Position numbers and translations under genes: made by a program. The notes below the pieces were generated by a model. The model worked only from the letters and a program-made list of their open reading frames with translations. It was not told where the DNA came from and did no database searches. From Olavius sp. associated proteobacterium Delta 1 (GTDB lineage: Bacteria; Desulfobacterota; Desulfobacteria; Desulfobacterales; JAFDCJ01), in contig CACVKW010000667.1 in assembly GCA_902749685.1 (NCBI GenBank), positions 1 through 64,000 of the forward strand: a stretch of 64,000 nucleotides of DNA, in the 5' to 3' direction. Below are positions 24,137-33,210 of the stretch, piece by piece. Numbering within the stretch: position 1 is the first letter of the stretch; the number at the start of each line of letters is the position of its first letter.

Positions 24137-26377
24137 TCAGGAAGCTTCCACGATTTCCCGTCTTATCCGGTTGATTTTGTCACTAAGCTCCCGTGATGTC
24201 CGTTCCATGTCATCGAAAATTTGTCTGGCTTTTTCTTTGTCGTTTTGACTGGTTCCGATCCGTTCGATGGTTGCTGAAAGGTCAGAAAAATAAGCCTGAA
24301 AACGCTCCAGCACTGTCTGGCAAAAACTTTCGGAGGCTGCTTCCACAAGCTTGAAAAAGTATCTGAATTTCAGATTTTCCCGATAATCTTTGAGGTGAAA
24401 AACAACCGACCGAGCGGTTTCGCGCTTCATGCGCCGCAATGTGTCTTCCATGGCTCTAATTTTTACTTGCCCCTGGTCTCCGGTGGATTTTTTAAATATT
24501 GTCTTCGATTTTCGCATGGCCTTGTAATACCCCAAACGCATAATGGCCTCAGCTTTTATCCGTGCTGAGTAATGCGTGGCAGTTACCAGAGCAGGGGGTC
24601 TTAGACCGCTGGTTTTAATAACGGCCTCCATCTCCGGCGGTCGGATGCGTGAAGGATCGCTTCCGACAGCGACCGACTCGGATCGGTCGGACAATCCGTT
24701 AAATTCTTCGTAAGCCTCCTCCAACATGGAATCGAAGGGTAATATGAGTGATTCGAAATATTCTTTGATCCGTTTTTCGTTCAACTGGACAAATCGGATC
24801 AATTCGGGATTAATTGCCTCGGTGATATGTGCATCAATGGACTGCTTGAAATCCTGGAACAGCAGATAGAGAATTTGAGAAAAATCGGTATCAGCTAAAT
24901 TGTGTTGATACTTATTAGACTCAAGCGCATAGCCGTTGATGAAATTAACGATATTTTTGTTGACACTGCCCGAGTGGGTATCAAAAAAACGATGAACTTC
25001 CTGTTGAAGGATGTTTTTAATCTCCGGTATGGCCCCGGATAAAGTCTTCTTAATGGACGACTTTATTTTATTGAGCCTCTTTTGATGCTTTTTTATCTTG
25101 ATTAGTATCCCCGCCACACTGTCGGTATCTTTGGCCAGCACATCTCGGTTAAGTCCAATCCAATCGCCATAACCTGCGACAATAACCGATAGCCGCTCAA
25201 TGTGATTCTGCAACGACAAGGCAAAACGTTTGCGGGCCAATTTGTCATAAAATACAGACTCAAACCGACCTATCTCGCGGTTGGATTGGTCGGTAAAAGC
25301 CTCGTCGCCTTGCCACTGTTCCAGTCTGAGTCGATCTTTATCTGAAAGGGAATTGTTGTTCGCCCTGAATAAATTATAAAGCGCGGAAAATGTGTAAACC
25401 TCCGGATTGGGCTTTAGCATGGACAGCTCTTCCCGGACCCGACCGACCAGATCGTTTAAATCGTCGATGGATTCATGTTCACTGAAGTCGCAATTGATGA
25501 CAAACACGATGTTTTCCAGGATCCCCATTTTCTTGATCATTGAGAGAAATCGAATATCAGCCTGTCGCAATCCGGTCCGACTGCTAATCACGTATACCAT
25601 CAGATGGGTCACACGCAAGTAATCCTGGATCATGGCAAGATGCAGGGGGTTTGATGAATCACTGCCCTGACAATCTGCGATCTCAATATTGGATTGCACG
25701 CCGCTGGAATTAATTTCAAGTAAGACATCCTTCAGATATACGGCCAACGTCTCATTGCCGACAAAGGCTTTGTGATCTGCAAATCGATCATCTTCATACA
25801 GTTGGATCGCATTTTCAGCGCTTAACAGGGGGGTGACGGCCTCATAGCCCCTAAGATAAGAGGTCAGCAGCACGTTATTGATGTTGCGCGTGGATCGGGT
25901 GATGAGTTGATCCGCACTTAATTCTCCAAGCGCTCGCTTTAAATCATGACGGTCTTTAGACTGGCGGATATCAAAGCGGCTATTTTCAGAGCGCCAATTT
26001 TCCGATGGGAACAATACCAGGGCCTGTTCCATCTCAGCGTTGATCTCATCCCAGGATTTAAAGAACAATTTGGCTCGCAGATGCTCACCGTTGCGCACGC
26101 GGGTCACGATTGAAGTAATAACCCCTGCCCCTCTTTTGACGAATTCACCCTTGAAAATCGAATTCAAAAATGTACTTTTGCCGGATTTAATTGGTCCGAC
26201 AATCGCCACCCGTATGATGTCTTCAGCCAGTTGCCGGGGCAGTTGATCACAGGCTGTTTCCCATTCACCAAAACTGTAATCCGCCATTCCGGGAATGGAT
26301 TTGGCCGCAGAAAACAACATCGTAACATCACGGTTGATATGCAGGACTTCATCTTTCAGCGAGCTGTAAATATCCAT
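24137..26377 (-). CDS. Dynamin-family GTPase
   Basis: 746-aa bacterial dynamin-like protein. The GTPase domain covers about 50-330: P-loop GPIKSGKSTF, switch region GAGVITSIVTRV, DxxG box as ADCQGSDSS, and a G4-like FVINCDFSE. The rest is long helices (stalk/coiled coil) with a basic segment near ALVTATHYSARIKAEAIMRL that might contact membrane; I see no true transmembrane stretch. Family members bind and remodel membranes or form pairs. There is no second dynamin gene adjacent. It converges on the YcaO gene with a 33-nt gap and is divergent from the small Cys protein. Confidence 0.87.
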   Translation of the reverse strand: MDIYSSLKDEVLHINRDVTMLFSAAKSIPGMADYSFGEWETACDQLPRQLAEDIIRVAIVGPIKSGKSTFLNSIFKGEFVKRGAGVITSIVTRVRNGEHLRAKLFFKSWDEINAEMEQALVLFPSENWRSENSRFDIRQSKDRHDLKRALGELSADQLITRSTRNINNVLLTSYLRGYEAVTPLLSAENAIQLYEDDRFADHKAFVGNETLAVYLKDVLLEINSSGVQSNIEIADCQGSDSSNPLHLAMIQDYLRVTHLMVYVISSRTGLRQADIRFLSMIKKMGILENIVFVINCDFSEHESIDDLNDLVGRVREELSMLKPNPEVYTFSALYNLFRANNNSLSDKDRLRLEQWQGDEAFTDQSNREIGRFESVFYDKLARKRFALSLQNHIERLSVIVAGYGDWIGLNRDVLAKDTDSVAGILIKIKKHQKRLNKIKSSIKKTLSGAIPEIKNILQQEVHRFFDTHSGSVNKNIVNFINGYALESNKYQHNLADTDFSQILYLLFQDFKQSIDAHITEAINPELIRFVQLNEKRIKEYFESLILPFDSMLEEAYEEFNGLSDRSESVAVGSDPSRIRPPEMEAVIKTSGLRPPALVTATHYSARIKAEAIMRLGYYKAMRKSKTIFKKSTGDQGQVKIRAMEDTLRRMKRETARSVVFHLKDYRENLKFRYFFKLVEAASESFCQTVLERFQAYFSDLSATIERIGTSQNDKEKARQIFDDMERTSRELSDKINRIRREIVEAS

Positions 26378-26487
26378 AGCTTGTCATTTCGACTCAGTAA
26401 ACTTAATGCCTTGTAAAAGTTAAGGTTTAATGCTATAAGGTTTTACATCCGAAAAGAAATCGATTTTAGGAAGGAAATAAAAGATAT

Positions 26488-26634
26488 ATGTCCGAAAAAA
26501 ATCCTGAGTGTCCCCTATATAATCCTTTAAATTGCAAGGAGTATTATAATCCGAAGCTTTGCGCCTTTGTTAGAAAAGATAAAGTCTGCCTGAAAAAAAA
26601 GAAACCCAAAGCAAAAGCTAAAGCAAAGGGATAA
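26488..26634 (+). CDS. 48-aa four-cysteine protein with Lys/Ala tail
   Basis: A short plus-strand frame starts MSEKNPECPLYNPLNC and ends in a run of Lys, Ala and Pro. Cysteines at 8, 16, 25 and 34 are spaced like a small zinc or Fe-S site, with YYNP and YNP repeats between them. GGAAGG lies upstream of the ATG. The composition is clearly non-random and codon use is normal. The basic tail suggests nucleic-acid or ribosome contact, which is inference. It lies 18 nt from the convergent AlgH gene. No function can be assigned. Confidence 0.65.
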   Translation: MSEKNPECPLYNPLNCKEYYNPKLCAFVRKDKVCLKKKKPKAKAKAKG

Positions 26635-26651
26635 CCTAAAAATTCATACCT

Positions 26652-27221
26652 CTATGCGTGACCCGCGGCATTTGATAGCAACATCGGATCGATCCCCATT
26701 TTCTTAACCGCCTCATCCCAACGCGTTTCAATCGGTATATCAAATATATTTTCCTCAAAAATCGGATGATTCAACCAGGCATTCTCTTTTATTTCAAACT
26801 CCAGTTGCCCCGGTCCCCAGCCGGCACATCCCAATGATATAATAAACGTTTTTGGCCCTTTGGCCATGGCAACAGCCTCCAGGATATCTCTGGTATTGCT
26901 CATGGCCAGAGATGGTGTAATCATCAGGCTGGCTTCCCAATTGAAAGGAGGCCCGTGCAATACAAATATTTCACCGACATGGACCGGTCCGCCCAAATGG
27001 ACAGGTATAGATTCAGCATCCGGTGCATGCGCAATGGTCAACTCCTCAAAAATATCTTTGCCTGTCAGGGTATGATGCACCCGGTTGATGATAATCCCCA
27101 TGGCACCACTGTCGTTATGCTCACAAATACAGGTTACGGTCTGATGGAAATTCGGATCTACCAGACCTAGCATTGCCAGGAGAAACTGTCCTTTCAGAGT
27201 AGCGGTATTATCTGTTAGCAT
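26652..27221 (-). CDS. YqgE/AlgH family protein
   Basis: Member of the YqgE/AlgH family (about 190 aa). I start at the ATG at 27219-27221, which has GGAGGAGG immediately upstream; the longer frame to 27290 overlaps that site. Family signatures include LKGQFLLAMLGLVDPNF, ICEHNDSGAMGIIINR, VHLGGPVHVGEIFVLH and ISLGCAGWGPGQLEFE. AlgH was named as an alginate regulator in Pseudomonas, but the biochemical role is unsettled; the fold resembles a redox or nucleic-acid binder. It shows no operon partner here. Confidence 0.92.
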   Translation of the reverse strand: MLTDNTATLKGQFLLAMLGLVDPNFHQTVTCICEHNDSGAMGIIINRVHHTLTGKDIFEELTIAHAPDAESIPVHLGGPVHVGEIFVLHGPPFNWEASLMITPSLAMSNTRDILEAVAMAKGPKTFIISLGCAGWGPGQLEFEIKENAWLNHPIFEENIFDIPIETRWDEAVKKMGIDPMLLSNAAGHA

Positions 27222-27351
27222 GTCCTCCTCCATCAACCGGATAAACTTACCAAATAAAACGTAATTGCCCAAACCTAATTTTATCAGCATCCTTTGTCAA
27301 GGATACATCTTTGCCAGTGGCAGATATTAAATAAAAATTCAATAAAAAGGA

Positions 27352-27466
27352 ATATGCGCAGCCTAAATTGATTCAGCCGCCGGCGCTTAAATCTAACAAG
27401 TTTCTTCAGTTTTCAAAGAACAATCTGCAATCCTAGACGTGCTATTTTTGAGGGCGGATTAATTAG
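27352..27466 (+). repeat. GGGCGGATTAATTAG-family repeat, copy 2 (full length)
   Basis: One of the longest copies, about 115 bp. It starts ATATGCGCAGCCTAAATTG, passes GCCGGCGCTTAAATC, AACAAGTTTCTTCAG, TTTCAAAGAACAATC, GACGTGCTATTTTTG and ends AGGGCGGATTAATTAG. It lies between AlgH and the cyclase gene. Confidence 0.75.
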
Positions 27467-27470
27467 AGAA

Positions 27471-30074
27471 CTAGCTAGCCAGGGCCACCGTCTCTTTTTC
27501 CAATCGACGGTCCAACAGTTCATACACTTTCATATTATTGATTTCTTTAGCGGCACCGCCGGTTGTGTCAACCTCGGCAACCTCCAATCGCGAACGGACC
27601 GCGCGCAGGGTATTTTCACCGATTAAGATCCCATTCGGAAATAATTTCGTCAAGTTCTGCAGCCGAAAGACAGTATTGACGGAATCACCGATAACGGTAT
27701 AGTCCATCTTTTTTTCAAAGCCGATGTTACCCACGACCACTTCCCCGGTATGAATACTGATGCCCATGTCCAGCGAAACGCCCAATTTGTTTTTCAGATA
27801 TTTATTGACGGCCGGCAGGGAATGTTTCATTTCAAAGGCAGCCGCTACGGCATTGTCCGCATCTTCCGTGCTGGCAACCGGAGCCCCGAAAAGCGCCAGG
27901 AATCCGTCTCCCAAATATTTATCGACAATACCGGAATGTTTGAAAACGATTCCACCCATAACAGAAAAAAAACTGTTGAGCAGCGCCACCGTTTTCTGGG
28001 GACCAATTTGCAGGGCCAGTTTTGAAAAACCTCTAATGTCAATGTTCAACAAGGTGATCGTCCTGATCTCCTCAATGATTGGCTTTCCGTTGGTGGAACC
28101 ATGGATGATTTTATCCAGAACTTCTTTGGGAACAAATTTCTGAAACATATGCCGCACATCTCGCTCGTGTTCGGCCATGGACAAGGTCTCTTTATATAGA
28201 CGAGCATTTTCAAGTGCGATGCAGACGGATGTGGCGATGGCTTGCAGCAAATCTTTGTCATCAATCCCGAACTCACCATTAATTTTGTTCAATACCTCGA
28301 TAACACCGATCACCCGTCCCTGGGAAATCATCGGTACACAAAGCGCAGAGTGGGTCGCAAACCCCGATTTTTCATCGATCACCGGAAAAAAGTGAGATGA
28401 TTTCTCGGTATCATTGACGATGATGGCCTCGCCCCTGGCGGCGACATAACCGGCAATCCCCTGCCCCAGCTTCAGACGAAACTTTTTCATTGCCTTAATT
28501 TTAATGTTAAAGGCCACTGCAATTTCCAGTTCATTATCCTCCAGAAACAGGAGCGAACCGGCTTCCACGTTCATGACTTCCCGGATCATGTCCATGGTGT
28601 ATTTTAAAACTTTGCTGATATCAAACGTCGATGAGGCCAGTGCACTTCCGATCTGGCGGATAGTCTCCAGTTCCTGGTTACGCTTGACAACGGCTGCCGA
28701 AAGGCGGTTGCGTTCGAGGACCAAAGAAAGTCCGTTGGCAACCCATCCCATCAACCCTTTGACATCATTGAATAAATTAGGATGTTTGCCCGTCAACACC
28801 AGGATGCCGTAGATTTGGCTTCCCAATTTTAGCGGGGCCAACAAGCAGGATTTGACACCATGATCCTTAAAAAGGATTTGATCGAGGCTACTGGAGGGGC
28901 CGCTGACATACTCTACAACAAGCGTTGTTTCTTGTTTTAAAGCCGTTTCAACAATCGATCCGGTATAAGGGTATGACCGGCCTTTGACCAACTGGCAGGG
29001 GCCGTTGCTGAAAAAATCGGAGACGTTCAAACAGTCTGGCTTGCTTTTATTAATAGTCATTGCAACGCTGAAATCATATGGAACCACGCTGTGAATTTCA
29101 TTGAGCAGGGCGTGGATGAGTTCACTTTCACTGAAGCTTGAGTTGAAAAGCTTGAAAATTTTCTCGATAAACCTGGTATAAGCAGCCCCCTGCTCGTTTT
29201 CCTTTAAAAGACGCAAATTTTCGTAGGTAAAGGCGGCATTACTAAGAAGGGGGGTCAGGACTTCAATATCGCTGTGCCTGTATACTCTGCTGTTATTGAG
29301 GGATGAAATTGTCAGAACCCCGATAATCTCTTTGCTGGACTTAATCGGCATGCAGACAAATGAAGATGTCCCGTAGTGGGCATTATTGGCCCGGCCAAAG
29401 CGTTTATCCTTTTCAATATCTTCAACCACGAGGGGGGATTTGTTGATGACCGCGTACTTGGCAATACTGGTTTCAAAGTCGATTTGATCGCCGTATTTGA
29501 CAAATTTGCCCAGCCCCATGGTCGCTTTGACGACAAATGTCCTGGGATCGGTGTTTTCGAGAGTTAAAATCGAACCCAGATCCGAGTTTGTTAATACCAG
29601 CGCCCGTTCGAGTGTAACATGCAGAATTTCCTCTGGATCAAAGGTCACATAACACAATTCCGAAAGCTCTTTGAGGATGGAAATCTCCGTCGCTTTTTTT
29701 TCTAACTGGTTGAAAGTATTACTAAATTGTCGCTCGATGGCAGTAAAAGAATTGACAATGGAGTGTAGCTCATCCGCGCCGGACCCAGATTCGTTGTCCG
29801 ATAATTCCGCGATATAATTGGTTGACATTTTTTCGGATATACTGGTAATTTTATCGAAAAGATTTTTCAGTATATTAAAACCAATAAATGAAAAAATGAG
29901 TATCCCGAGAAAGAAAAACGGCAGGTGTTCATCTTCCAGCATGTTATATTTAATACTGAAAAAAATAAAACCGACAATCGGAAACAAAAAAAAGAGCCCA
30001 AAAATTAAATTGAGCTTGTAATAAAGATTTCGGCTTTTCAAAAATCGCTTTCCTAACAACTTAGATAATTTCAT
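27471..30074 (-). CDS. Membrane GAF-domain adenylate/guanylate cyclase (class III)
   Basis: 867-aa signalling enzyme. Two transmembrane helices lie at about 22-70, followed by a HAMP-like coiled linker (about 75-140). Three GAF domains follow (about 145-295, 300-460, 475-635; third begins LASSTFDISKVL and has GQGIAGYVAARGEAI). The catalytic class III cyclase domain is about 665-850: ITLLNIDIRGFSKLA with the metal aspartates, VDKYLGDGFLALFGAP, and MDYTVIGDSVNTVFRLQNL. It would make cAMP or cGMP from ATP or GTP in response to a ligand bound by a GAF domain. The gene stands alone and is divergent from tex. Confidence 0.93.
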   Translation of the reverse strand: MKLSKLLGKRFLKSRNLYYKLNLIFGLFFLFPIVGFIFFSIKYNMLEDEHLPFFFLGILIFSFIGFNILKNLFDKITSISEKMSTNYIAELSDNESGSGADELHSIVNSFTAIERQFSNTFNQLEKKATEISILKELSELCYVTFDPEEILHVTLERALVLTNSDLGSILTLENTDPRTFVVKATMGLGKFVKYGDQIDFETSIAKYAVINKSPLVVEDIEKDKRFGRANNAHYGTSSFVCMPIKSSKEIIGVLTISSLNNSRVYRHSDIEVLTPLLSNAAFTYENLRLLKENEQGAAYTRFIEKIFKLFNSSFSESELIHALLNEIHSVVPYDFSVAMTINKSKPDCLNVSDFFSNGPCQLVKGRSYPYTGSIVETALKQETTLVVEYVSGPSSSLDQILFKDHGVKSCLLAPLKLGSQIYGILVLTGKHPNLFNDVKGLMGWVANGLSLVLERNRLSAAVVKRNQELETIRQIGSALASSTFDISKVLKYTMDMIREVMNVEAGSLLFLEDNELEIAVAFNIKIKAMKKFRLKLGQGIAGYVAARGEAIIVNDTEKSSHFFPVIDEKSGFATHSALCVPMISQGRVIGVIEVLNKINGEFGIDDKDLLQAIATSVCIALENARLYKETLSMAEHERDVRHMFQKFVPKEVLDKIIHGSTNGKPIIEEIRTITLLNIDIRGFSKLALQIGPQKTVALLNSFFSVMGGIVFKHSGIVDKYLGDGFLALFGAPVASTEDADNAVAAAFEMKHSLPAVNKYLKNKLGVSLDMGISIHTGEVVVGNIGFEKKMDYTVIGDSVNTVFRLQNLTKLFPNGILIGENTLRAVRSRLEVAEVDTTGGAAKEINNMKVYELLDRRLEKETVALAS

Positions 30075-30160
30075 TGGGCCGTCCTTTTAATGCACCACAC
30101 ACATCTACCTTAATTTATATAACATAACCATATTTTCTTCAAGATAATAAATTCTTTATC

Positions 30161-30189
30161 TTGACTTTAGCCGCTGCCCCGCCTATATG
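30161..30189 (+). promoter_or_regulatory. Sigma-70 promoter of tex
   Basis: -35 TTGACT (30161-30166), a 17-nt spacer and -10 TATATG (30184-30189) give a start near 30196, about 80 nt before the ATG. Confidence 0.6.
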
Positions 30190-30276
30190 AACAGGTCGAT
30201 TTTTCAATAGAAAATATCACCGTTATTTGCGGTGTAATTTAATACCTCCAAACGAATAATTATAGAGGATTATAAA

Positions 30277-32544
30277 ATGACCGAGTCCTTTTCCGATGTT
30301 AAATTAATATCCTCCGAGCTGAACTTGAAGGATTCTCAAGTGAAGGCAGTGCAAGATCTGCTGGCAGAAGGATCAACCGTCCCGTTTATTGCCAGGTATC
30401 GCAAAGAAGCAACCGGCAGCCTGGATGAAGTGATCATCACTTCCATCCGTGACCGATTGCAGCAGCTTGCAGAGTTGGGATTACGTAAAGAATCCATTTT
30501 AAAATCTTTAGAAGATCACGGACACCTGACAGAAGCGCTTAAAGAAGACGTTCTAGCGGCACAAACCCTTGCCCTACTGGAAGATCTCTACTTACCGTAT
30601 CGACCGAAACGGCGAACCCGTGCAATGATTGCCCGCGAAAAGGGACTCGAACCTCTGGCCCTGATTCTTATTGAACAAAACGGCACGAATCCCCAGGCGG
30701 CGGCCGCCGAATTTGTGGATCCGGAAAAAGCAGTTGATCACATCGATGCCGCTCTGGCGGGTGCCAGGGACATCATCGCCGAAATCATCAACGAAGATCA
30801 ACGGGCACGGACCGAACTGCGAGAACTGTATTTCTCGCGCGCTGTCATTAAAAGCCAGGTGGCTTCCGGCAAAGAAGCGGAAGGTGCAAAATTCAGGGAT
30901 TATTTCGACTGGCAGGAGGCGGCGGCAACAGCTCCATCCCATCGAATTCTGGCAATGCGACGCGGCGAAAAAGAGGATTTTCTGAATATATCCATCGCAC
31001 CGCCCGCGGATAAAGCCCTCAAGATCCTGGAAGATATCTTTGTAACCGGTGATCAGGAAGATGCGGCTGAGGTTAAATTGGCTCTCCAAGACAGCTACAA
31101 GAGGCTTCTTTCCCGGTCGATGGAAACTGAAATTCGACTGGCCACTAAAAACCAGGCCGATACAGAGGCCATCAAGGTATTTTCCGGAAACCTGCGCGAG
31201 TTGCTTTTATCCCCACCATTGGGCGCCAGACGGGTAATGGGTATAGATCCCGGGTATCGTACCGGATGTAAACTGGTTTGTTTAGATCCGCAAGGCAAAC
31301 TCGAGCATCATGATACAATATATCCTCACACTTCAAAAAAACAACTCGCAGCAGCTGCCCGCCTGGTACGGAGCCTGGTGGACCGCTATAAAATTGAAGC
31401 CATCGCTGTCGGCAATGGTACCGCCGGTCGGGAAACGGTAGCTTTTGTTAATAATCTCGGCCTGGGCAATCGGGTACAGATCGTCATGGTAAATGAAAGC
31501 GGTGCGTCAATCTATTCGGCCTCGGCGGCTGCACGACAGGAATTTCCCGATCTGGATTTGACTGTTCGAGGGTCTATTTCCATCGCCAGACGGCTAATGG
31601 ATCCTCTCTCCGAACTCGTGAAAATCGATCCCAAATCCATCGGGGTCGGTCAATACCAACACGATGTCGATCAGGCGGCATTGAAACAATCCCTGGATGA
31701 TATTGTCATCAGCTGTGTCAACAGCGTGGGTGTTGAGGTAAATCAGGCCAGTGTCCAGCTGTTGACCTATGTATCCGGCTTGGGTCCCCGGCTGGCCAGG
31801 AATATCGTTGCCTACCGTGAACAAAACGGACCATTTGCTTCCCGAGCTCAACTGTCAAAAGTCCCGAGGCTGGGCCCCAAAGCGTTTGAACAATCCGCCG
31901 GATTCCTGAGAATCAGAGACGGCAAAAACCCACTGGATGGCAGCGCGGTACATCCCGAAAGCTACCATGTAGTAATGGCCATGGCCAAAGATCTGGATTG
32001 CACGGTGGCGAATTTAATGCAAAACATGGAACTCAGGCAAAAAATTGATATCAATCAATATATCAGCGTGCAGATCGGTGCGCCGACATTAAATGACATA
32101 CTCTCGGAACTCTCCAAGCCGGGGCGTGACCCGCGTCAGGATTTTGAAAAATTTGAATTTGCCAGTGATGTTGGGAGAATATCCGATTTGAACCCCGGCA
32201 TGAAAATACCGGGAATTGTAACCAATGTCACAGCCTTCGGCGCATTTGTCGATATTGGCGTTCATCAAGACGGCCTGGTGCATATCAGTGAGCTTGCCGA
32301 TCGATTTGTCAAAAATCCCGCTGATGTTGTCCGGGTGCAGCAAAAAGTTGCGGTCACCGTATTGGACGTCGATATGGAGCGCAATCGGATATCGCTGTCG
32401 ATGAAAACGGTTCCCGTCCGACAGCCCAATAAGGCCAAGCCGTCAGTAATAGCTAAAAAGTCAAAAGCCCCGTCTAAAAACAGCAAAAGCAAAAACACCC
32501 CCTTTAATAATCCGTTTGCGGATTTACAAAGATTTGGTCATTGA
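30277..32544 (+). CDS. tex: Tex: S1 RNA-binding transcription accessory protein
   Basis: 755-aa Tex protein, a cytoplasmic nucleic-acid-binding factor related to eukaryotic Spt6. Tex N-terminal helical domain (VPFIARYRKEATGSLDE near 36-52), YqgF/RNase H-like domain (VMGIDPGYRTGCKLVC, about 325-340), tandem helix-hairpin-helix motifs (LTYVSGLGPRLARNIVAYRE region, about 490-560), and a C-terminal S1 domain (GMKIPGIVTNVTAFGAFVDI, HISELADRFV; about 645-715). The last 35 residues are Lys/Ser/Asn-rich. The start is preceded by AGAGGATTATAAA. Likely expressed alone, or with dtd after a 160-nt gap. Confidence 0.96.
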   Translation: MTESFSDVKLISSELNLKDSQVKAVQDLLAEGSTVPFIARYRKEATGSLDEVIITSIRDRLQQLAELGLRKESILKSLEDHGHLTEALKEDVLAAQTLALLEDLYLPYRPKRRTRAMIAREKGLEPLALILIEQNGTNPQAAAAEFVDPEKAVDHIDAALAGARDIIAEIINEDQRARTELRELYFSRAVIKSQVASGKEAEGAKFRDYFDWQEAAATAPSHRILAMRRGEKEDFLNISIAPPADKALKILEDIFVTGDQEDAAEVKLALQDSYKRLLSRSMETEIRLATKNQADTEAIKVFSGNLRELLLSPPLGARRVMGIDPGYRTGCKLVCLDPQGKLEHHDTIYPHTSKKQLAAAARLVRSLVDRYKIEAIAVGNGTAGRETVAFVNNLGLGNRVQIVMVNESGASIYSASAAARQEFPDLDLTVRGSISIARRLMDPLSELVKIDPKSIGVGQYQHDVDQAALKQSLDDIVISCVNSVGVEVNQASVQLLTYVSGLGPRLARNIVAYREQNGPFASRAQLSKVPRLGPKAFEQSAGFLRIRDGKNPLDGSAVHPESYHVVMAMAKDLDCTVANLMQNMELRQKIDINQYISVQIGAPTLNDILSELSKPGRDPRQDFEKFEFASDVGRISDLNPGMKIPGIVTNVTAFGAFVDIGVHQDGLVHISELADRFVKNPADVVRVQQKVAVTVLDVDMERNRISLSMKTVPVRQPNKAKPSVIAKKSKAPSKNSKSKNTPFNNPFADLQRFGH

Positions 32545-32562
32545 ATATTGAAATTTGCGATT

Positions 32563-32600
32563 TATTTGCAATTTGGTGCTTGAGATTTGGAAATTATTGA
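32563..32600. repeat. TTTGCAATTTGGTGCTTGAGA repeat, copy 2
   Basis: Nearly identical to 9047-9070. It follows the tex stop, preceded by a TTGAATATTGAAATTTGCG stutter. Confidence 0.45.
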
Positions 32601-32705
32601 CTGATAAAACTTGCTATTCTCTAAAAGGTGCGTAAGATTCAGAAGTTATACCAATCATCGAATTGGCTATTCGACCATTCAACTATTTAACCTATCAATC
32701 CAGAA

Positions 32706-33149
32706 ATGCGTGCAGTCATTCAAAGAGTCAAGAATAGCTCGGTAAAAACCGACGATCTGATCATCAGCCAAATTGGCCGAGGACTTTTGGTACTGCTTGG
32801 AGTAGCTAGCGGAGACCGTCCTTCGGATGCCGATTATCTGGCCAATAAAATTGCCAATTTGAGAATTTTTGAAGATGCGAATGGTAAAATGAATCGCTCC
32901 CTGCTGGACACCGGCAGTCAAATGCTGGTGGTATCCCAATTCACTCTGCTGGGGGACTGCCGCAAGGGACGCCGTCCTTCGTTTGTGGCCGCCGCCGAAC
33001 CGGCAAAGGCCGCAGCGCTTTATGAACATTTTATTGAGCAGGTTAGGATTCTTGGAATTTCAGTTGAAACCGGTCGTTTTAGAGCCACAATGGAGGTCGC
33101 TCTGGTAAACGACGGCCCGGTCACCCTCATATTGGAGAGCCAAAGTTGA
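32706..33149 (+). CDS. dtd: D-aminoacyl-tRNA deacylase
   Basis: Removes D-amino acids (and glycine) mischarged on tRNA. At 147 aa it has normal length and the two active-site motifs: SQFTLLGD (near 79) and the Gly-cisPro motif NDGPVT (near 137). It begins MRAVIQRV, the usual start of the family. The PBP4-type gene follows after about 60 nt and may be co-transcribed. Confidence 0.95.
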   Translation: MRAVIQRVKNSSVKTDDLIISQIGRGLLVLLGVASGDRPSDADYLANKIANLRIFEDANGKMNRSLLDTGSQMLVVSQFTLLGDCRKGRRPSFVAAAEPAKAAALYEHFIEQVRILGISVETGRFRATMEVALVNDGPVTLILESQS

Positions 33150-33182
33150 ATTCGGAATTTGGAATGCGGAAGTCGGAATTGC
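33149..33182. repeat. GGAATTTGGAATGCGGAAGTC stutter repeat
   Basis: A degenerate GGAAT(T/G) unit between dtd and the following gene. Its reverse complement matches the ATTCCGCATTCC tract at 7027-7085. Confidence 0.4.
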
Positions 33183-33210
33183 CAGGAACAAAATTCGGCA
33201 AATATTAAAT

